Assembly (NCBI GenBank): GCA_037447655.1
Contig: JBBHKE010000776.1
Location: forward strand, 41,509-105,508
Origin: Zygnema cylindricum
Lineage: Eukaryota; Streptophyta; Zygnematophyceae; Zygnematales; Zygnemataceae
Direction: 5' to 3'
Length of the DNA stretch: 64,000 nt
Of this stretch, positions 56,852 through 64,000 are shown one piece after another (positions within the stretch are counted from its first letter, which is position 1; each line of letters opens with the position of its first letter). The notes beneath the pieces were generated by a model that had not been told where the DNA came from, ran no database searches, and saw only the letters and a program-made list of their open reading frames with translations. A program made the position numbers and the translations under genes.

Positions 56852-59800
56852 ATGTCGCGAATCTCTTCAACACCGCTTCCTCCTCTTAAGCCACCTCCAC
56901 GAGCAGCGCTTTCCAAATCTCCTGCCACAAGCCCTGCTTCTGAAAAATCATTTTGCATTTCTCCTGGTTCTGATTCACGAACTTCTTCCGTTGTTCCTCC
57001 CAAACCATCCCCAAATATAGCAACAAAACCATTGAACATTTCCAATTCTGGTTCTGATTCACTCAGTACTTCCGTTTCTTTTTCTCCAAAACCATTTCCG
57101 AATGTATCAAAAAAATCATCAAACTTTTCGAATTCTGGTTCCGATTCACCAAGTGGTTCTGTTTCTGTTTCTCCAAAACCGCCTCCAAATGTATCAATAA
57201 AAGCTCCACCTCTGAGTCCAACTCAGATGTCAGCCATGGGAGCTGAATTCATAGAAATAGACGACCAGCTCGGAGAATTTTACAAACAACTTGGGTAAGT
57301 TTACAAATAACTGGACGTACAAAAAAGGTTTTCAAACATCAAATTGTATCTCTATAATCTGTTTTATTAAAAATTGTATGCCATTCGTGCTTTTATCTTG
57401 GTTATTCAGAAAACTAAAGTAAAAAAAAGACAGCTAGCTTGCTCACTAGTTACATTTTTGAGTGAAAAATAAAAATGAAAATCTACAGTTTTGATGGCAT
57501 TTTCTCCGTTTCGAACAATTTTTTTTTCACTTTTTTTAACCTGAAAGCAAATGTAAGAATATTGCTGAAGTTTTTTTTGCTTTTTGTGACAGCCGTGGAT
57601 ACCAGAAAGTTTCTTATACGAATTATTTAGTCATTTCTTATCTTCAATGAAAGAACAAAATAATTTATTTTCCTTACACATTTTTTGAAAAAGAAAACAT
57701 TCAGTGTTCAAAATTTTAAACTTTTGCAGAAACGGCTTTCAACGTCTAGAGAGGGTAAAAGATCGGAATCGACAGGCTCGGATTTTGGAGGAATTGACCG
57801 GAAAAATGAGAGAATGCAAAAGGTACGTCCACACACTTGTGAAAATATCACAATTGGTATCAAAAAGAGGTTTTTTTGCCTTCGATTTGACATATAAAGC
57901 GTCGAAAGGAAGTTGCATTTTTTTAAGTTTTTTAGATGGATCTAGAGAAGTGTAAAGAGAGGATTGAAGATGGAGATGGGGCAGGAGAGAGAGATAGCTG
58001 AGGAGAGGGCAAGGGCAAAGCAGAGGGTTTGAATTTTCTTGACATTTCTTTCTGATTTTGCTGATTTTTTTTGACGTACTACAGCTCTTTGCGAGATATT
58101 TGGTCTAAGATTATGCCCAATATATTTTTTTGGGTGACGTAGCAGATTGCAATCCACTCCCTTAAATAGTGATGTTAACAAAAATTTTATGATTTTCGCA
58201 ACCGAATTAGTATTATTAATCCTAAAGACGATCGGCAGTGTAGCTTGCTGTGAAGTGTCAATTTTCTGTCAAAAATCTGATTTTGATGTCGGATAAATGT
58301 TGATTTCTATTTTGAAGTTCTGATGTAAATATAGACGTCAAATTTTGAGTCATCATCGGATGATGGTTTGAGGATTATGTTGATTCTTGTTTTGTGAGGA
58401 TTATCTTGGTTTTTGTATTTTGATGATTATGTTAATTTTTGTACTTTGAGGATAATGTTGATTTTTGTGTTTTGAGGATTATCTTGTTTTTTTGTGTTTT
58501 GAGGATTATCTTGTTTTTTGTTATGTCGAGGATTATGTTGATTTTTGTTTCAAGTTGTTTTTAGCAAGGCTGATGTCAGCGTGGAAACATGTAATTATTT
58601 GTTATTTATCCTCTGGTTAAAATAGGGACTCAGTTGCTTTAAAATTCGAATAAGGATTCCATTACTTGCAGTAGATTGGAGGATTATAAAGTTTGAAGGA
58701 TTAGGAAATTTCAATAATGATTGAATTACTTGAATTGGATTGCAGAATTATAAAAGAGTTTGAGAGAAAAATGCAAGAGAGTATTGCTTCCAGTCCTTCG
58801 GAAGTATATAAAATTCGCCACGAGCGAAAAAATATTCGAGTCAAAGAGCTTAACGCATTTGTGGCAATGCGAAAAATGTAAGAATAAATCATCTAGCCTT
58901 ACCTCGGCCAAATTTTTACTCCTTTTTCATCCTTTTTTATGGGTATTGACACTTTTTCCGATTCCAATTGTGTACCAAGCAAGGAAGGTGACCTCGGGAA
59001 ATTTTTAGTATCTGAGATTGTTGCGTTAGTTATAAAAGAGAGATGTTTTCCAACTCTAATGGTAAAAAAACAAAAATTGGACTATCGTATTTTTTTTTCT
59101 CCAGGACTAACTTTTTTTTGTTTTTTTGGTGAAAACAGTTTTTCAGCTGCAATTTCAGAAGGTCAAACTGTTGTGGTCAAAGAAAACGGGACTCAGTCAG
59201 AAATAGTCGCTGACCAAATTTCTCCACAAAGAGCTTCCTGTAAATTTCAATCCTTAAAAAACAAAATCGCAAAATCCTCTAAAAATCTGTTGTCGTTTTG
59301 TGAGATCGATTAAGTTTGTCCTCTTAAAACGGTACCTCTCATTCATTTCCTCCCCTTTTATGAAATGGGTTTTATTGTTACCACCGAATTCTGCTATGCA
59401 ATTAAATCGACTTTTTAATCGTCTTTCAAATTTGACGGATTTAGCATAACCTTTTTTGTTGGCTATATTTTTTGAGATAGTGTTTATGAATTGTTCTTAA
59501 TTGTTATTCTTTATGAATTAGGTTTTAAATTTGTATGTTATATCAGTATGATATGTTTTTACACTAAAAAAAGGAGATAATACTAGGAAGATTCCCGAAT
59601 GTTGTTTGTTGAAACAATTTTAGTGGAAAATGAAAAATTTAGGAACACTTGGGATGGAATAAAAAATGAAAATGTTGGAGGGAAATGGGCGTTATTTGTA
59701 AATTCTGCCCCTCCTATTCACCCTCCATTGACCTTTCCTTCTTATATCATTAAAAGAAAGAGTATAACAGTTAACTTTCATTCCAATGTCCTTTTTTGTA

Positions 59801-61132
59801 AGCAAACAGTCATGACAAATGAAGTTCTGGTTTCGGAAGGTCGAAAATTAATGGATTCCACTGATGAATCCATCGAAAAATCCAGAAAAGTAAGTATTTT
59901 ATCGTCAAAATAACAATAACAAATTCAAATTTGCAATTCAAATTGCTCAATTTCTTGAAACCCATTCAGAAGTCCATCCATATACAGGAACCGAGAATAT
60001 ATTAGGAATTTAGGACACACAAAAGAAAAATGTTTAATTGACTAGCTTTCACTTGTATTGATGTTCTTTCCTTACTATATTAATCATATTCAAGAACCTC
60101 CTGAGCCATTTTGAGTACATTTTTCTACTTGAAATTGAACATATTAATTTCGAACTAAGGATGATTGATTGGTTTCAGGAAAAGTAAGTACATCAAATAA
60201 GTACTAAAAACTATAAATGAATTTGAAATGTACTTTATCTGGGAATATCGCACATAAAATAGTGTACATTAGCCAATGATTGCTTGTATACAAAACCATT
60301 GAGGAAGTTTCTGCAAATATGTAGCTGAAGGCTGACATATATTCACATAAAGAAAGAAAGTGAGGAGGGAGCGAGAGGGAGAGGGAGCGGGAGAGGGAGA
60401 GGGCGCGGGAAAGGGAGAGGGAGCGGGAGAGGGAGAGGGAGAGGGAGAGGGAGAGGGAGAGGAAGAGAAGGGGGGAGAGGGCGAGAATAAACAACAATTC
60501 TTTGTTTGAGGTTGACAGGTTGTAGAAAGCACAATTAGCATCGGCTCAGAGATCGCCGTCACTCTAAAAAAACAGGTATGTGTTTTTATACCTTTTTGGA
60601 AACTGCATACCAAAGCTATTTTTGATTGATAGTATGTTATTGTTTCTGTACTTGCAAATCAAAATAAATGCCATTTGTTAGGATCACAACAGGAAAACAA
60701 TAAAACAGGAAAAAAGGTTGTTAAGAGGTAGCAAGAGAATTGAACAACAGACAAAAGAATGTGTTGTCTATTACGAAGCAAGGTGACATACAAAGGACCA
60801 AAAGTCAAGAATGTTGGGTTAAAGAAACATCACCCAAGCTCCTTTTTAATTATTTTATCGAATATCTTCCTAATTCCTCTTGGGATGTTTTCTTCGTAAA
60901 ACACATCTCATTCATATGGCCACTGCCTTGACCCTGCCAATCATCTTGCGTGATTTTCAGTATCATATGTATGTCATAAACAAAAAATATATCTAAATAA
61001 GAGCAATGAGTTCCAGATGGAATAGTTGGAGTTTATTTCCCTAAATGCACATGCATGCAACTATGTGTGTATTTCTCTGTGAAGATATATTTGTACAACA
61101 TACAAATGTAATAATACAACATATGTACATGC

Positions 61133-61211
<79 letters not shown>

Positions 61212-61562
61212 CGTTGTGTATAGGGTAAAAACTTATCGCGATAAAACCGATACCGATAGTTATCGGTTATCGAACGGTGAGGGGTACCAATATATCTGTA
61301 CAAATAGTACGGAATTTGTGGTAGGGTCAAAATGTACGAAATAAGTAAGTGACCGCGGGGGAGGGTGGGCTTTTGAAATTTTTTTCACAATCCATTCTGT
61401 ACCAGAGTACGAAGTTAATCGCCGATAGTTATCGAAACCGGTGTTATCGCGATATTATCGGTTTTTTATCGCAATAACGCAGCTACCACTATATCGATTA
61501 TCGGAAAGCCAGAAAAAGGGGCATATCGGTTATCGGCAAATGCCTACCAATACACAACACTA

Positions 61563-61606
<44 letters not shown>

Positions 61607-62517
61607 AGTAATGTATAATGTCGTAATAATGGTGGTGTTGTGAGTGTGTGGTATGGTAATGGGCAGCGGCGTCGTGTCGCGTCTCGCGTCTTGAAGCGGC
61701 GGTGATGCGGTGGCGTCGTGGTGTGTGTGTTACACACACACAGTGTCTCATTGCTACATATTTCACGACAATTGGTTTGGAGACACACTTTTGTGGGCGC
61801 TCTCTTCCATACTTTTTTATGGGCAACGCAGCACATCAAAAGCAGTCTAGAATGCCAGGAATCTGGGACAGACGTACTAGAGTTAGTGTATTAGTGTGGA
61901 TACTACAGCTATACTCATGAGCTTGATAAACATCCCACAATAACAACATCGACGATCATCTCTCTCTCTCCCTCTCTCTTCCTCTCTCATTTCCACATCC
62001 ACTTCTGATTTAACAAACAGAGCAGATGAATCTTATTACACCATATTACTTTCCTGAAAATTTATTTTATCTGACAGACCAAGCCAATAAAATGCGTATT
62101 CTTTTTCCTTTCCGCTTGCAGCTGTTCTTCTTCTGTCATTATTTTTTTGATTTTTTTCGCTTGTTTTTTTCTTTCCTACATATAAGAGCTGAAACCTCTT
62201 TTCGAAATTTCGACTGACTGGTTCATTGATTGATCCACCTGACCGGACCCGGCATCCAATAATGAGCCCTAGTTTAGGAACTTAAAGATTTTTACACTGA
62301 ATGAACAAAGCTTCTACACTATCTGCAACCCGAGCTTTTACTCATTTAGTGAAACTCATTTAAAGGAAATTTAGTGACATTTACTTACCCATTTTTGTTT
62401 CATTTTTTTTTCTCTACCTTTCAGGTTGCCACTGATAAGTGCTTCCTCGCTTTCTTCACTCTCATCCTCCTCCTTATTGTTTCTATTATTCTTGTTAAGG
62501 TGACTTCTCCGCTCTAA
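56852..62517 (+). CDS. NPSN: Novel plant SNARE (NPSN-type Qb-SNARE), multi-exon
   Basis: Exons I can support are 56852-57294, 57730-57822 (LEELTGKMRECKR), 58746-58877 (VKELNAFVAMRK), 59803-59889 (MTNEVLVSEGRKLMDSTDES), 60519-60575 (VVESTISIGSEIAVTLKKQ) and 62425-62517 (VATDKCFLAFFTLILLLIVS, stop). A small exon at 59643-59697 fits the phases but is tentative. The exon with most of the SNARE helix is best placed from 60682 (DHNRKTIKQEKR...), right end unresolved. NPSN proteins are tail-anchored Qb-SNAREs acting in membrane fusion, including at the cell plate. The order of N-terminal helices, SNARE motif and C-terminal anchor agrees. The usual NPSN start corresponds to MSAMGAEF (57229). Upstream the same frame adds ~125 residues rich in Pro and Ser, which canonical members lack. 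Introns hold repeats and a MITE. Confidence 0.85.
56945..57200 (+). repeat. In-frame coding repeats in the SNARE N-terminal extension
   Basis: Two clear units and a third weaker one encode SNSGSDS..S.SVS.SPKP.PNVS, about 32-33 codons each. DNA repeats agree with the protein frame, consistent with duplication of coding sequence. Confidence 0.72.
58188..58240. mobile_element. Right end of a TA-type element in a SNARE intron
   Basis: TTATTAATCCTAAAGACGATCGGCAGTG before TA (58241-58242), in part, resembles the family's right terminus with several changes. No left end found. Confidence 0.35.
58372..58552 (+). repeat. Intronic tandem repeat, unit about 30 bases
   Basis: Six to seven imperfect copies of TTTGAGGATTATGTTGATTT and neighbours. 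Within intron 2 of the SNARE gene. Confidence 0.75.
60358..60482 (+). repeat. (GGGAGA)n array in a SNARE intron
   Basis: About 120 purine-rich bases, GAGAGGGAGCGGGAGAGGGA-like then regular GGGAGA. It ends ~36 bases before the exon at 60519, close to where a polypyrimidine tract would act. Confidence 0.88.
61138..61204. repeat. (TA)n microsatellite
   Basis: About 66 bases of TA. It is split from further TA at 61563-61602 by the hAT-like MITE. Confidence 0.95.
61209..61562. mobile_element. hAT-like MITE, second copy, in a SNARE intron
   Basis: Ends GCGTTGTGTATAGGGTA (left) and CTACCAATACACAACACTA (right), inverted with a few mismatches. The outer 40 bases align with the copy at 54178-54552, and the interior again has TTATCGGTTATCG palindromes. 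It is inserted in a (TA)n tract, so the 8-bp duplication cannot be read cleanly. Confidence 0.75.
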
Positions 62518-64000
62518 ATTTTTTTTTTACTTTTTAATTCTTTTTTTTTTATTATTTTATCTTATTTGCACTTATGGTGGGATGTGATGAAAAACCAGTT
62601 TTTCTCATTCATCAATGAAATGCTATTTATTATTCAGTGTATTTTTCATTTTACTATTTATTTTATTATTCATTTTGTTATTCATTGTATTTGTTCATTC
62701 TTATTCTTTTATTCCATTTTATTTATTCCATTTATTCATTCCATTTATTCATTATTATTTTTGTCCATTTTATTCATTTATTTATTCCATTTATCCATTC
62801 CATTTATTTGTTTCATTTATTATTCATTTCATTTCATTCCATTTTCATTTATTTTTTTATTTGTTTTATTTTATTATTCCATTTATCTTATTCATTGTTG
62901 TTATTCATTTATTTTCATTTATTCTTTTTATTCATTTTGTTCATTTTAATTCATTTAATATTATTCATTTTGTTATTCATTTTTGTTATTCATTTTATTT
63001 TTCATTTTATTATTCTTTTTTTTGTTATTAATTTTGTTATTCATTTTATTATTCATTTTAATATTCATTTACATGGATTCGAGTTTAATTTCTGTTTTTT
63101 ATTTGGGAGTTTGATGTTTGGAAATTTGGGCTGGAAAACTTAATATTATTTTATATTGTTTATTGTTTATAAACATTATTATGTAAACAAATTAATTATC
63201 TATTATTGTTCCGTGAAACAGAAATGTTCAAATTTTCGTTTATTATTTTTCGTTAAACATGTTCAATTAATGTATAATAATATATTTCCGTTAATGCGTT
63301 TGTTTCACCTGAATTTTGTGTGAAAGTCTAATGATTTTATTATTTTTATTTATTTTTTTATTATTATTATTTTTTTATGTTGTTGTGTTTACAGATTTTC
63401 AAGCATTAAAAAGATAAAACTCCAATTTCTAAAATTATGTACAAATTTGGAAATTTTGTTAATACTTACGAATCCGATTCTTCCTCGAACCAAATGAAAA
63501 CCAACTCAAGAAACGACAAAAACCAGATTTTGCCATTATCGTCGTTACTATTTGTTTATTTATTTATTTTTGCGTGCCTTTACTTGTTTTATTATTTATG
63601 ATTTTATTCATTTTTTTATCCACATGGTTAGGCTTCAGTTTTTGACGTAAAAACCGATTATAGAGTGGAAAATAGGATATTTTAATAAGAAAGTAAAATT
63701 ATAGAATATATTAAAATAAAGAATCTATCAGCATTTCAACAACAATATATCTAAAACGCTTCATTTGTATGCCTTCAAAAAAAAAATCTTCCAACAAAAA
63801 CCTAAAAAAAAAAATCCTTAAAAAAGCCTTCATAAAAAAAAGGAGAAGGAAATAATAGTAGAAGCTTCCAATGAGGACAAAAATGTTTTATATATGATTC
63901 ATAGCATCGTCACATTGGCTCGATAAATTCTTGTTCCTCCAGTTGCCTTAAAATATTTAACACGATGTACATGAAATCTTGAATATTTTAAATACACATC
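62518..64000. other. AT-rich low-complexity 3' flank
   Basis: 62540-63060 is a T-rich run of irregular TTTATTCATT units. Beyond it are AT-rich sequence and short A runs. The 3'UTR of the SNARE gene should start here. No further gene is seen. Confidence 0.6.

Noticed and set aside
58372-58552. CRISPR-like spaced repeats
   Set aside because: Units are imperfect, lack fixed-length unique spacers, and lie in a eukaryotic intron.
62010-62060. Possible SNARE exon reading TEQMNLI (similar to TDQMGRI of NPSN)
   Set aside because: No acceptor fits the needed phase, the frame diverges at once, and the DNA core AGAGCAGATGAAT is the dispersed repeat seen after the coiled-coil gene.
62566-63143. Frames of 127-168 codons rich in Phe, Ile, Ser resembling membrane proteins
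   Set aside because: T-rich repetitive sequence with no start context, homology or domain; three overlapping frames are equally open.

Overview
The window is nuclear DNA of a eukaryote in the green plant lineage. It has spliceosomal GT-AG introns, a novel plant SNARE (NPSN) gene, a polyamine/amino acid permease of the plant PUT type, and Ty1/copia LTR retrotransposons. The mixture suits a repeat-rich streptophyte, and a charophyte alga is my best guess. That guess is inference; no marker in the window names the species. Two 10-N assembly gaps occur (875-884 and 27479-27488).

Left part (1-38434) is almost wholly mobile DNA. A broken cytosine-C5 DNA methyltransferase fragment runs off the left edge on the minus strand. 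At 3017-15830 lies a plus-strand Copia element (element 2, decayed) with target duplication ACCTT. A younger minus-strand Copia (element 1, 3552-10002, target duplication CTAGC) is inserted in its 5' LTR. The inner element has nearly identical 1,049-bp LTRs and only one visible frameshift. A third Copia (element 3, 17528-22924, plus), a lone related LTR at 26376-27478 that runs into a gap, and a fourth Copia (element 4, 32434-38434, minus, target duplication ATTAC) follow. Elements 1-3 have a primer-binding site matching the anticodon arm of initiator Met tRNA (half-tRNA priming as in Drosophila copia). Element 4 has the usual 3'-end type. Elements 1 and 2 and the lone LTR carry an antisense tRNA-like module (A box, B box, T-run) at a matching LTR position.

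Two families of small non-autonomous DNA transposons are scattered through the window. One has ends reading CACCGTGAATCGC next to a TA target (at least a dozen ends, in a ~215-bp foldback form and a ~500-bp form). The other is hAT-like, ~350-375 bp, with an 8-bp target duplication. One hAT-like copy sits in the tip of a TA-type copy.

Right part (41000-62517) holds the host genes. They are an intronless 380-codon coiled-coil protein of unknown function (41081-42223, plus), a nine-exon permease gene (52376 to 46109, minus), and an NPSN-type Qb-SNARE gene (56852-62517, plus). The SNARE gene carries an unusual repetitive Pro/Ser-rich N-terminal extension and follows a ~750-bp pyrimidine-rich tract. 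Large purine/pyrimidine hexanucleotide arrays, (TA)n tracts and short tandem repeats fill introns and spacers. No rRNA gene, canonical tRNA gene or CRISPR array was seen.
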